Assembly: GCA_001941065.1 (NCBI GenBank)
Contig: MSHJ01000009.1
Span: forward strand, 502,810-566,809
Source of the DNA: Alistipes sp. Zagget8
GTDB taxonomy: Bacteria; Bacteroidota; Bacteroidia; Bacteroidales; Rikenellaceae
DNA length: 64,000 nucleotides
Direction: 5' to 3'
The notes under the pieces are model-generated. The model searched no databases and was not told the DNA's origin. It worked only from the letters and a program-made list of their open reading frames with translations. Positions 50,021-58,540 of this stretch are shown here, in pieces (within the stretch, counting starts at the first letter, position 1; every line of letters begins with the position of its first letter). A program made the translations under genes and the position numbers.

Positions 50021-52573
50021 ATGTCAAAAGCCACCAAAGCTGAAGCTCCGCAGAAGGTCAATTACAACGATGCGGTTGCCGAGTCGAAAGTCTATTTCGA
50101 CGGAGACGATCTTGCCGCCACGGTGTGGGTGAGCAAGTACGCGCTCAAGGACTCTTTCGGAAACATTTACGAGAAATCGCCGCGCGAGATGCACGAACGC
50201 ATCGCCGGCGAGATCGCCCGCATCGAGAAAAAGTATCCCAATCCCCTGTCGAAGGAGGAGGCGTTCGAATTGCTCGATCATTTCCGTTATGTCATTCCGC
50301 AGGGCGGACCGATGACCGGTATCGGCAATAATTTCCAGGTGGCGTCGCTGTCGAACTGTTTCGTGATCGGGCACAAGCATCCCGCGGACTCCTACGGCGG
50401 CATCTTCCGCATGGACGAGGAGCAGGTGCAGCTGATGAAGCGGCGCGGCGGCGTGGGGCACGACCTCTCGCACATCCGTCCCACGGGCAGTCCGGTGCTG
50501 AACTCGGCGCTCACGTCGACGGGTATCGTGCCCTTTATGGAACGTTATTCGAACTCTACGCGCGAGGTGGCTCAGGACGGCCGGCGCGGTGCGCTGATGC
50601 TGTCGCTGTCGATCAAGCATCCCGATGCCGAGCGTTTCATCGACGCCAAGGTCGATACGGGCAAGGTCACGGGCGCCAACGTCTCGATCAAGATCGACGA
50701 CGAGTTCATGCGTGCGGCGCTTGCCGGCAAGAAATACCACCAGCAGTTCCCGATCAAGTCGGACAGCCCCAAATACCAGCAGGACATCGACGCCAAAAAA
50801 CTTTGGGAGAAGATCATCCACAATGCGTGGAAATCGGCCGAGCCGGGCGTGCTGTTCTGGGATACGATCATCCGCGAGAGCATTCCCGACTGCTATGCCG
50901 ACGAGGGTTTCACGACGGTTTCGACCAACCCCTGCGGTGAGATTCCGCTCTGCCCCTACGATTCGTGCCGCCTGCTGGCCATGAACCTGCTGAGCTATGT
51001 GGACAATCCGTTCAAGGCCGATGCGAAATTCAATTTCGAGAAATTCCGCAGCCATGTGTACAAGGCGATGCACATGATGGACGACATCATCGACCTCGAA
51101 CTGGAGAAGGTCGAGCTGATTATCCAGAAGATTGCGGACGATCCCGAGGATATGGATGTGCGCCGCGTGGAGCTGGAGCTGTGGAAGAAGATCCGCGAGA
51201 TGGCGCAGAAGGGCCGTCGCACGGGCCTCGGCATCACGGCCGAGGGCGATATGCTCGCGGCGCTGGGGCTGCGCTACGGTACGCAGGAGGCGACCGATTT
51301 TGCCGTCGAGGTGCAGAAAGCCCTCGCCCTGGCGGCTTACGGGGCTTCGGTGAAGCTGGCCGCCGAGCGCGGCGCCTTCCCGCTCTACGATGCCGCGAAG
51401 GAGGCGAACAACCCGATGATCGCCCGCATCCGCGAGGCCGATCCGGCGCTCTACGAGGAGATGACGAAGACCGGGCGCCGCAATATCGCCATGCTGACCA
51501 TCGCCCCGACGGGCACCACGTCGCTTATGTCGCAGACCACGTCGGGTATCGAGCCGGTGTTCCGCACGGTCTACAAGCGCCGCCGCAAGATCAACCCTTC
51601 GGATAAGGACACGCACGTGGACTACGAGGACGAAACGGGTGAAAAGTTCCAGGAATACAACGTCTACCACCACAATTTCGTGAAATGGCTGGAGGCGAAC
51701 GGCTACGATACGTCGAAACTCGCCACGATTTCCGACGAGGAGCTCGACCGGTGGGTCGCCGCGTCGCCCTACCACGGCGCCACGGCCAACGACATCGACT
51801 GGGTGGCCAAGGTGAAGATGCAGGGCGCCATCCAGAAATGGGTGGACCACTCGATCTCGGTGACGGTGAACCTGCCGAACAACGTCTCGGAGGCGTTGGT
51901 GGCCGACGTTTACCGCACGGCGTGGGAGTGCGGCTGCAAGGGCGTCACGGTCTACCGCGACGGCTGCCGCGACGGCGTGCTGCTGGAGAAGAACTCCAAG
52001 AACAAGAAAAAGTGCGAGGAGCATCCCGGCGAGGTGCAGAAGCGTCCGAAATCCATTCCCGCCGACATCGTGCGGTTCAAGAACGGCTCGGAGGACTGGA
52101 TTGCCTTCGTGGGCCTGCAGGACGGACGTCCTTACGAGGTCTTCACGGGAAAAATCGAGGAGGATGCCATGTTCATTCCCCCGAAAATCAAGAAGGGATT
52201 CATCATAAAGGTGCGCGAGGAGGACGGAACCAAGCGTTACGATTTCCAGTACACCGACCGCTACGGCTATACGAACACCATCGGCGGCATTTCGCGCCTG
52301 TTCAACGAGGAGTTCTGGAACTATGCGAAACTGATTTCGGGCGTACTGCGCCACGGTATGCCGATCGAGAAGACCGTGTCGCTGATCGAGTCCCTGCACC
52401 TGGACAGCGAGTCGATCAACACCTGGAAGACGGGTGTTTGCCGCGCGCTGAAACAATATATCATCGACGGCACGAAATCCAAGGGCAAGTGCCCGAGCTG
52501 CGGACAGGAAAATATGGCCTACCAGAACGGGTGCCTGACCTGCATGTCGTGCGGCTATTCCAAGTGCGGATGA
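50021..52573 (+). CDS. nrdJ: Adenosylcobalamin-dependent (class II) ribonucleoside-diphosphate reductase
   Basis: 850 residues. It has the class II features MTGIGNNFQVASLSNCFVIG, RRGGVGHDLSHIRPTGSPV, TNPCGEIPL with the radical Cys305, IAPTGTTSLMSQTTSGIEPVF and NLPNNVSEALV. The C-terminus carries a four-cysteine zinc ribbon (CPSCGQENMAYQNGCLTCMSCGYSKCG region) typical of the TSCPD-containing B12 enzymes. It reduces ribonucleotides to deoxyribonucleotides without oxygen, using adenosylcobalamin. The 188 bases upstream show no cobalamin-riboswitch signature that I can see. A strong terminator follows 31 bases after the stop. Confidence 0.95.
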   Translation: MSKATKAEAPQKVNYNDAVAESKVYFDGDDLAATVWVSKYALKDSFGNIYEKSPREMHERIAGEIARIEKKYPNPLSKEEAFELLDHFRYVIPQGGPMTGIGNNFQVASLSNCFVIGHKHPADSYGGIFRMDEEQVQLMKRRGGVGHDLSHIRPTGSPVLNSALTSTGIVPFMERYSNSTREVAQDGRRGALMLSLSIKHPDAERFIDAKVDTGKVTGANVSIKIDDEFMRAALAGKKYHQQFPIKSDSPKYQQDIDAKKLWEKIIHNAWKSAEPGVLFWDTIIRESIPDCYADEGFTTVSTNPCGEIPLCPYDSCRLLAMNLLSYVDNPFKADAKFNFEKFRSHVYKAMHMMDDIIDLELEKVELIIQKIADDPEDMDVRRVELELWKKIREMAQKGRRTGLGITAEGDMLAALGLRYGTQEATDFAVEVQKALALAAYGASVKLAAERGAFPLYDAAKEANNPMIARIREADPALYEEMTKTGRRNIAMLTIAPTGTTSLMSQTTSGIEPVFRTVYKRRRKINPSDKDTHVDYEDETGEKFQEYNVYHHNFVKWLEANGYDTSKLATISDEELDRWVAASPYHGATANDIDWVAKVKMQGAIQKWVDHSISVTVNLPNNVSEALVADVYRTAWECGCKGVTVYRDGCRDGVLLEKNSKNKKKCEEHPGEVQKRPKSIPADIVRFKNGSEDWIAFVGLQDGRPYEVFTGKIEEDAMFIPPKIKKGFIIKVREEDGTKRYDFQYTDRYGYTNTIGGISRLFNEEFWNYAKLISGVLRHGMPIEKTVSLIESLHLDSESINTWKTGVCRALKQYIIDGTKSKGKCPSCGQENMAYQNGCLTCMSCGYSKCG

Positions 52574-52604
52574 TGTATCGCTAAACGTCTGATTCAGTAT
52601 TCTT

Positions 52605-52638
52605 AAAAGGCCGGAAAAGATTGCTTTTCCGGCCTTTT
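52605..52638 (+). terminator. Terminator after nrdJ
   Basis: A perfect 15-bp stem AAAAGGCCGGAAAAG / CTTTTCCGGCCTTTT with an ATTG loop; the 3' arm ends in four T. Confidence 0.88.
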
Positions 52639-52753
52639 GGGATCAAAATCGCTCTTTGTGTGTACTTTTTTGCTGAAAATGAATGGTTTTTGAAGGGAAT
52701 GATGTACATTTACGCTCGAAGTGAGAATGTATTAACTTAAATACGAGTACACT

Positions 52754-53971
52754 ATGAAAAGAATTTTTCTGACTTTCCTGATCGCGGCCTTTGCCTCGGC
52801 CGCATGGGCGCAAGACACCCCGAAGAAGCCGAGTTTCTCGGGTTTCGTTTCCAACGGATTCTGGGATAACTGGGAAATTTCAGTCGGTGCGGGAGCCGGT
52901 ACGGCTTTCAGCAACGGCAGCAATCTCAAATCCCTCGGCGACCGCATCGGGTTCGAGGGCAATTTCTCGCTCACGAAATGGGTGCATCCCGTCGTCGGCC
53001 TCCGGGCCCAGCTGCAGGGCGGCTGGTTCAATAACTACGATCCCGAAATGGGCAAGATGGACTGGCCGTATATGTTCGTCCATACGGACCTGATGCTCAA
53101 CGTCTCGAACTGGATCGGCGGCTACCGCGAGGACCGTGCATGGTATGCCGTGCCGTTCGTCGGCTTCGGCTACATGGCTTCCAATTTCACCGACAAGAGC
53201 CAGCGTGACAACGGTGGCAACACGAATCAGGAGCTCGCCTTCACGTATGGTCTGCTCAGCAAGTTCCGCCTCTCGCCGGCGTTCGATTTCAACATCGAGC
53301 TCAAGGGCCTGCTCTCCAAGTCGGAGCTTTGCCCCGCCCAGATGAACGGACAGTACCTCCTCGGGTTCTCGGCTACGGCCGGCCTGACCTACCGCTTCAA
53401 CCAGCGCGGCTGGCAGCGCGGTGTGCCGGGTTATACGGCTGCCGACATCCAGGCTTTCCAGGACGCCGTGGCTGCGAGCATGGCCGCATCGGCCGCTCTT
53501 GAAGCGCAGAACGCCCAGCTTGCCCAGCAGCTTGCCGATGCCGAAGCTGCCGCCGCCGCTGCGGATGCCGCCGCTGCGGATGCCGCCGCCAAGGCCGCCG
53601 CTGCCAAGGCTGCCGCCGAGGCCGCTGCCGCCGCGCGGAATACGAATACGCTGAGCCCCTATTCGATCGTGTTCTACGATTACAGCATGTCGAAACTCAC
53701 GTCCAAGGACAAGACCCGCCTCGAACTGATGGCCGACGTCATCAAGGACGGCCCGAAAGACCGGGTTTATACCATCGTGGGCCATGCCGACCAGCAGACG
53801 GGTACAGCCGCCGGCAACCGCCGCGTCGCCGACAACCGGGCCAAGAACGTCTACGATTACCTCGTGAAATGCGGCGTGAATCCCAAGCAGCTGACCTACG
53901 AAGGCAAGGGCAACGAGCAGGATATTTACAAGAACAACCAGAAGGCCAACCGCGCCGTGATCGTCAAATAG
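52754..53971 (+). CDS. OmpA family outer membrane porin with alanine-rich linker
   Basis: 405 residues. Signal peptide MKRIFLTFLIAAFASAAWA, then an eight-strand-like beta barrel (about 25-225, with aromatic-alternating strands such as WVHPVVGLRAQLQGGWFNNY and AWYAVPFVGFGYM). A long Ala-rich coiled linker follows (about 238-298, AEAAAAAADAAAADAAAK), then an OmpA/MotB peptidoglycan-binding domain (SIVFYDYSMSKLTSKDKTRL, IVGHADQQTGTAAGNRRVADNRA, LTYEGKGNEQ). The conserved Asp and Arg for diaminopimelate binding are present. It anchors the outer membrane to the wall and is probably abundant. The linker DNA contains short GCC/GCT-based tandem repeats. Confidence 0.9.
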   Translation: MKRIFLTFLIAAFASAAWAQDTPKKPSFSGFVSNGFWDNWEISVGAGAGTAFSNGSNLKSLGDRIGFEGNFSLTKWVHPVVGLRAQLQGGWFNNYDPEMGKMDWPYMFVHTDLMLNVSNWIGGYREDRAWYAVPFVGFGYMASNFTDKSQRDNGGNTNQELAFTYGLLSKFRLSPAFDFNIELKGLLSKSELCPAQMNGQYLLGFSATAGLTYRFNQRGWQRGVPGYTAADIQAFQDAVAASMAASAALEAQNAQLAQQLADAEAAAAAADAAAADAAAKAAAAKAAAEAAAAARNTNTLSPYSIVFYDYSMSKLTSKDKTRLELMADVIKDGPKDRVYTIVGHADQQTGTAAGNRRVADNRAKNVYDYLVKCGVNPKQLTYEGKGNEQDIYKNNQKANRAVIVK

Positions 53972-53993
53972 GTCCGGACCGGTCGCATAAAAG

Positions 53994-54022
53994 AAGATGC
54001 CCCTCACAGCGAGGGGCATCTT
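53994..54022. terminator. Bidirectional terminator
   Basis: AAGATGCCCCTC / GAGGGGCATCTT, a 12-bp stem with an ACAGC loop, followed by TTGTT and preceded by AAAAG, between the convergent porin and DUF721 genes. Confidence 0.88.
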
Positions 54023-54043
54023 TTGTTAGGTGTGCAAGAGGTT

Positions 54044-54334
54044 TTATCGGATGATCACGGCATTGACCAGCCGGACGCCCGAGCGGCGGTTGATCTCCTC
54101 CCGGAGCGCCTCGCGCTGGTAGAAGAGTTCCGACCGCAGTACGCTCGACTGGATGCGCACATGGAGGATGTGGTTTTCCAACCGCAGTTCGGTGGTGACC
54201 TCCGCGGCGCGGTCGCCGACGATTTCGCGCCACGTGTCGGGCAGTTTGCCCTCGGCGACTTTCGCGGCGATATAGGGGCGTTTGAAGAACTCCTCCAGCA
54301 GGTCGCCCATCAGCATTGTTTTGGTGCGTCTCAT
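54044..54334 (-). CDS. DUF721 (DciA-like) protein
   Basis: 96 residues, starting at the ATG at 54334 that overlaps the recF stop codon (ATGA). Features of the DUF721/DciA family are LLEEFFKRPYIAAKVAEGKLPDTWREIVGDRAAEVTTELRLENHILHVRIQSSVLRSELFYQ, in which the WREIVGDRA core and the LxVRxxSSxxxxEL segment are conserved. Members associate with DNA or with the replicative helicase; in bacteria without DnaC they are proposed helicase loaders. Coupling with recF fits a replication or repair role. The larger frame continuing upstream is out of register with RecF coding and is rejected. Confidence 0.85.
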   Translation of the reverse strand: MRRTKTMLMGDLLEEFFKRPYIAAKVAEGKLPDTWREIVGDRAAEVTTELRLENHILHVRIQSSVLRSELFYQREALREEINRRSGVRLVNAVIIR

Positions 54335-55455
54335 GATTCCGGGGTGTTGGTCGGGGCGGCGGAGCGTTCCTGCGTCACGGTGCCGTCGGCCACCGTGAAG
54401 AGCGAGTAATCGCCGCCCGCCTTGTCGAGAATGGTTTTCAGGCGCGTGGGATTGCAGTCGGTGATGAGTATCTGCCCGAAGGCGTCGTCCGAAACCAGCC
54501 GGATCAGCTGTTCGACACGCCCGGCGTCCAGCTTGTCGAACAGGTCGTCCAGCAGCAGGATCGGCCGTTCGCCCTTCGCCTCGGCGACGATGGTGTACTG
54601 CGCCAGCTTGAGGGCAATGAGAAACGATTTCTGCTGTCCCTGCGAACCGTATTTGCGCAGGGGGTAACCGCCGATTTTCAATACCAAATCGTCGCGGTGG
54701 ATGCCTGCGGTGGTGAATTCGTTGACGAGGTCCTTCTGCCGGGCGGCTAGGAGCACCTCCTCGAAGGGGCGGTCGTTCAGTTCCGACTTGTAGTGGAGTC
54801 CGACCTGCTCGCGGTCGCCCGAAAGGGTGCGGTAATAGGCCTCGACGACGGGCTGCAGCCGCTCGGCGAACTCCTGCCGGCGGGCGTGGATGGCCTTGCC
54901 GTGCTCGCACAGCTGCATGTCGTAAATTTGGAGCATCGTCTCGTCGGGCCGGGTTTTCAGCAGGCGGTTGCGCTCGGCCAGCACGGCGTTGTAGCGCATC
55001 ACCGAGTTGAGGTAGGGGCGGTCCAGCTGCGAGATGAACGCGTTGAGGTAGCGGCGCCGTTCGTCCGCCGAGTCCGAGATCAGCGCACTGTCCGCCGGCG
55101 ACACAATCACTGCAGGAATCAGCCCCACGTGGTCCGACAGCCGTTCGTACTCCTTGCCGTTGCGTTTGAGGACCTTGCCGCCCTTGCGCGAGAACGAGCA
55201 CACCACGCCTTCGCTCTTGCCCGCGTCGGTGGCGTACTGCCCCTCCACGAGGAAGAAATCGGCCCCGTGGCGGATGCTCTGCGCGTCGGTCATCTGCAGC
55301 GACGACTTGCACATCGACAGGTAATAGACTGCATCCACGACGTTGGTTTTGCCCGCGCCGTTGTCTCCCACCAGGCAGTTGATGCCGGGGCAGAGGGCGA
55401 GCTCCTCCTGGGTCATGTTTTTGAAATTCAGCAGCGCAATTTTCTTCAGATGCAT
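54331..55455 (-). CDS. recF: DNA replication/repair protein RecF
   Basis: 374 residues from the ATG at 55455 (MHLKKIALLNFKNM). Walker A is GDNGAGKTN near residue 35. SPADSALISDSADERRRYLNAFISQLD is the RecF-specific region, YGSQGQQKSFLIALKLAQ the ABC signature, and PILLLDDLFDKLDAGRVEQL the Walker B with D-loop. RecF binds gapped DNA junctions and recruits RecO and RecR (recR is at 47.05 kb). It is the first gene of a two-gene operon. A leftward -7 box TACTTTTG sits at 55460-55467, only a few bases before the start codon, so the transcript would be nearly leaderless. Confidence 0.96.
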   Translation of the reverse strand: MHLKKIALLNFKNMTQEELALCPGINCLVGDNGAGKTNVVDAVYYLSMCKSSLQMTDAQSIRHGADFFLVEGQYATDAGKSEGVVCSFSRKGGKVLKRNGKEYERLSDHVGLIPAVIVSPADSALISDSADERRRYLNAFISQLDRPYLNSVMRYNAVLAERNRLLKTRPDETMLQIYDMQLCEHGKAIHARRQEFAERLQPVVEAYYRTLSGDREQVGLHYKSELNDRPFEEVLLAARQKDLVNEFTTAGIHRDDLVLKIGGYPLRKYGSQGQQKSFLIALKLAQYTIVAEAKGERPILLLDDLFDKLDAGRVEQLIRLVSDDAFGQILITDCNPTRLKTILDKAGGDYSLFTVADGTVTQERSAAPTNTPES

Positions 55456-55486
55456 AGGACAAAAGTACAAAAAATCCGGACACGAC

Positions 55487-55517
55487 ATTGCACATTGTGA
55501 ATAGTTTTGTATCTTTG
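55487..55517 (+). promoter_or_regulatory. Promoter of the TPR protein gene
   Basis: TTG (55488-55490), a 19-base spacer and TATCTTTG (55510-55517), 44 bases before the start codon: an excellent Bacteroidetes promoter match, divergent from recF. Confidence 0.75.
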
Positions 55518-55561
55518 CAGACTATCGTATGAAATTATAAACTAAAACACAATAAAGTAAT

Positions 55562-56245
55562 ATGGCAAAGCAGAACGTCGCCGAACAGGAAACCCTCGGC
55601 GAAGCAATGAACAGAACGGAGCTCTTTTTCGAGAAGAACGGCCGGACGATGGGTTATATTTTCCTCGGCCTGCTGGTGCTCGCGGCGCTCATTTTCGGGT
55701 ATCGTGCGCTGATCGTTCAGCCGCGTGCCGAGAAGGCCGCTGAGATGATTTCCGAAGCTCAGGCCCGTTTCGAGGGCGAAACTCCCGATTTCGAACTGGC
55801 GCTGCTCGGCGACGCCAACGGTGCGGGCTTCCTCGACGTGGTCGACAAATACGGTTCCACGCCCTCGGGCAACCTTGCCAAGCACTATGCGGGTATCTGC
55901 TACCTGCGCACGGGCGATTTGGAGAACGCCGCGAAATACCTCGCCAAATTCTCCCACCTGAAAGGCATCCCCGGAGCGCTGATCAACGCGCAGAACTACG
56001 GACTGCAGGGCGACATCGCCGTTGAGCAGCAGGACTATGCCAAGGCCGTGAAATTCTATGAGAAGGCCGTGAAGGCCGCCGACAACAACCTGACGGCCCC
56101 GATGTACCTGCGCAAGGCGGGTCTTGCGGAGCAGGCTATGGGCAACGCGCAGAAGGCTGCGGCTTTCTACGAGAAGATTCTGACCTCGTATCCCGCCTCG
56201 ATGGAGGCCCGGGAGGCTGAGAAACTGCTCGGCAGCGTAAAATAA
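55562..56245 (+). CDS. Tetratricopeptide-repeat membrane protein (YfgM-like)
   Basis: 227 residues. One membrane helix near the N-terminus (MGYIFLGLLVLAALIFGY, about 30-47) is preceded by a cytoplasmic segment. The rest is helical repeats: FLDVVDKYGSTPSGNLAKHYAGICYLRTGDLENAAKYLAKF, LQGDIAVEQQDYAKAVKFYEKAVKAAD and YLRKAGLAEQAMGNAQKAAAFYEKILTSYP. The topology resembles YfgM-type scaffold proteins that bind periplasmic chaperones or secretion components; the role here is unknown. It is followed after 13 bases by ribH and likely shares its transcript. Confidence 0.85.
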   Translation: MAKQNVAEQETLGEAMNRTELFFEKNGRTMGYIFLGLLVLAALIFGYRALIVQPRAEKAAEMISEAQARFEGETPDFELALLGDANGAGFLDVVDKYGSTPSGNLAKHYAGICYLRTGDLENAAKYLAKFSHLKGIPGALINAQNYGLQGDIAVEQQDYAKAVKFYEKAVKAADNNLTAPMYLRKAGLAEQAMGNAQKAAAFYEKILTSYPASMEAREAEKLLGSVK

Positions 56246-56258
56246 GCGGAGGAAGACG

Positions 56259-56789
56259 ATGGCGACCAAGAATCACAATCTTTCCAAATTCGACTCACCC
56301 CTGCCTTCGGCCGCGGACATGCGGTTCGGTATCGTCGTGGCCGAGTGGAACCGCGAGGTCACCGAAGCGCTGCTGGAGGGGGCCGTGCGTACGTTGCGTG
56401 CCGCGGGATGTCCCGATATGAACATCCAGATCAAGTATGTTCCCGGCACCTTCGAGCTGTCGCTCGGCGTCCAGTTTTTCGCGGAATACACCGATGTCGA
56501 TGCCGTCATCGCCCTGGGATGCGTTATCCAGGGTGACACGCGCCATTTCGATTTCATCTGCCAGGGTGTGACGCAGGGCATCACGCAGCTGCAGATCCAG
56601 TGGAATATGCCCATTGCGTTTGGCGTGCTGACGGTCAACGACATGCAGCAGGCCCTCGACCGCTGCGGCGGCCGCCATGGCAACAAGGGCGACGAAGCGG
56701 CCGCTACGGCCATCAACATGGTCAAGCTGCAGATTGACATGGAGGCGGCCTCTCCGGATCACGAACCCGACCGCCGCAACATCAACTGA
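56259..56789 (+). CDS. ribH: 6,7-dimethyl-8-ribityllumazine synthase
   Basis: 176 residues, slightly longer than usual because of a polar C-terminal tail (ASPDHEPDRRNIN). Landmarks: GIVVAEWNREVTEALLEGAV with the substrate-stacking Trp, YVPGTFELSLGVQFFAE, ALGCVIQGDTRHFDFIC with the catalytic His, and AFGVLTVNDMQQALDRCGG with GNKGDEAA. The enzyme condenses 5-amino-6-ribitylaminouracil with 3,4-dihydroxybutanone phosphate in riboflavin synthesis and forms a hollow multimer. It is second in a two-gene operon; no FMN riboswitch is seen upstream. Confidence 0.96.
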   Translation: MATKNHNLSKFDSPLPSAADMRFGIVVAEWNREVTEALLEGAVRTLRAAGCPDMNIQIKYVPGTFELSLGVQFFAEYTDVDAVIALGCVIQGDTRHFDFICQGVTQGITQLQIQWNMPIAFGVLTVNDMQQALDRCGGRHGNKGDEAAATAINMVKLQIDMEAASPDHEPDRRNIN

Positions 56790-56809
56790 TTCTACATTTT
56801 TTCTGCATA

Positions 56810-56845
56810 AAATATCCCCGGCTCTCTTTCGAGCCGGGGATATTT
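56810..56845. terminator. Bidirectional terminator
   Basis: A perfect 15-bp stem AAATATCCCCGGCTC / GAGCCGGGGATATTT with a 6-base loop lies between ribH and the convergent surface lipoprotein gene that ends the second SusC/SusD operon. Confidence 0.88.
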
Positions 56846-56862
56846 GTTTGTACGGACCGGGA

Positions 56863-58518
56863 TCAGTCGACGACCTTGATCGTCGGACCGGTCTCGCCCT
56901 TGCCGTCGTCGCGGTCGGCGGCCCAGCGGATCGTACCTCCGTTGGGGGCTTCGAGGGCGCCTGCACCTCCGGACTGCCAGTTGGCGGCGCATACGAACCG
57001 GAATTCGACTTTGCCGTTGTCGATGCCCTGACTGAACGTCACGGTGAAGTCGATCGAAGTGTAGGCATCGGTGACGGTGTGGGTGTATTGTACCGTTTGG
57101 CTGTTCACGGTCGCCGTTTTGAGTTCGGTGGCGGGTTTCCATTCGCCGCCGTCGTTGTATTCCATGCGCCAGTAGAGGTGTCCGGTCGCCGAGGTGCGGG
57201 GCGTTCCCTTGAAATACACCTTCGTTCCGGCCTTGAAATTCTTGACGGGGATCGAGAAGAGCCATTCATCGCCCGGCCAGCCGCCGGTGATATAAGGCTC
57301 GCCCGTGCTTCCGAGGATGCGTGCGCATTTGCTGTTGGGATCGCTCGGCGCGGTGTGCGTGTAGGAGAGCGTGCCGTTGCCGGAGGCCGATTTCATCGCG
57401 TTGTTATCCTCGAACTGGACCTTGGAGATGTCGATGCGTGCCACGTTGAAAATCCATTGTGCCGGAACGTCGAGACCCTCCATTTCGGACTCTCCGTCGT
57501 TGGACCTCTGTGCGACGACCACGGGCAGCTCTTCCGTGCCGGCTTTGATCGTGAAGGTCGAACTGCGCTGCTTGTCGGAGTTATTGGCCTCGGGGGTGAT
57601 CGTCACCGTGCTGCTCTTGTAGGCCTCGCCTTCACCCGGGGATACCGTGTACCAGGTGTCCTCTTCGGGAATCGAGATCGTCCAGTCGTAGTTCGAGTAG
57701 ACGGTGAAGGTCTCCGGCTTGGGCGACGCTCCCGGGAAGGAGGGGCTGAAGCTCTCGGGGTTGATCCGGATGTAGGGCACGATGCTCTGGTGTACGGGCA
57801 GCTGCGCTGTCGTGCCGGAGAACTCCCCGGCGCCTTTGAAATCGATGCTTCCGCTGCGTTCCAGCTCCTGCGCCCCTTCGGGATAGGCCTGAATGTCGAG
57901 CCGATAGAGTCCGTGGCCCAGCTCGGTGAAGGTGAACCAGTCGTCTTGGTCCGGCGTATAGAAATAGTCGATGTTCGAGGAGACGGTGACGTCGTAACTC
58001 TTCGCGGCGTGCTCCGCCTCGATGGCATCGACCGGAGTCCCGTTCTCCGCAAGGCTGATATTGATGTAGGGGATGTTGGCCAACTGCCTGACGGCGATCG
58101 TCGTCTCGGTCTGGCTGCCGTCGGCGTAGCGGAATACAAGAGTCGTCGAGCGGGGGGACGTGAAATCGTTGTCCTTGGCGCAGACCCAGAAGCGGCCTTC
58201 GTTCTCGCCGGCTTTGGGGAAGATGCGGAGCCACTCCGCGTCGTCGGAGTTGCATTCGACGGTCCATTTCCGGTTCGACCGGACGACATAGCCCGCCACG
58301 ACGGCGGTTTCGTCGCCGATGATGGGCTGGATGTCGAAGCCCAGTTCCGAAGCGTTGGAGATGTATTTGCTCGCGGTCATCTCCTCCAGCCGGAAATAAG
58401 CTCCTCCGCCCGACGTATCGTCGTCGTCGCACGATACCAACCCGGCGGCCGGGAGCAGGAGCGCCATGGCGCCCGCTGCTTTCCAGAGCATATTGCGGAA
58501 TATCTGTTTCGTATTCAT
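56863..58518 (-). CDS. BACON-domain surface lipoprotein
   Basis: 551 residues. Signal peptide and lipobox (LLLPAAGLVSC|DDDDTSGGG), the acidic DDDD after the cysteine being a typical surface-export tag. Three BACON-like beta domains follow (about 60-145, 150-255, 260-350; for example RKWTVECNSDDAEWLRIFPKAGE and YDWTISIPEEDTWYTVSPGEG). The C-terminal 190-residue module contains LYWRMEYNDGGEWKPATELKTA and VEFRFVCAANWQSGG, similar to modules in the lipoproteins at 21.8 kb and 63.6 kb. It is the last gene of the susC-susD operon and probably assists ligand capture; no enzymatic motif is visible. Confidence 0.82.
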   Translation of the reverse strand: MNTKQIFRNMLWKAAGAMALLLPAAGLVSCDDDDTSGGGAYFRLEEMTASKYISNASELGFDIQPIIGDETAVVAGYVVRSNRKWTVECNSDDAEWLRIFPKAGENEGRFWVCAKDNDFTSPRSTTLVFRYADGSQTETTIAVRQLANIPYINISLAENGTPVDAIEAEHAAKSYDVTVSSNIDYFYTPDQDDWFTFTELGHGLYRLDIQAYPEGAQELERSGSIDFKGAGEFSGTTAQLPVHQSIVPYIRINPESFSPSFPGASPKPETFTVYSNYDWTISIPEEDTWYTVSPGEGEAYKSSTVTITPEANNSDKQRSSTFTIKAGTEELPVVVAQRSNDGESEMEGLDVPAQWIFNVARIDISKVQFEDNNAMKSASGNGTLSYTHTAPSDPNSKCARILGSTGEPYITGGWPGDEWLFSIPVKNFKAGTKVYFKGTPRTSATGHLYWRMEYNDGGEWKPATELKTATVNSQTVQYTHTVTDAYTSIDFTVTFSQGIDNGKVEFRFVCAANWQSGGAGALEAPNGGTIRWAADRDDGKGETGPTIKVVD

Positions 58519-58540
58519 GATTTCGGTCTTTTAAGGGTGA

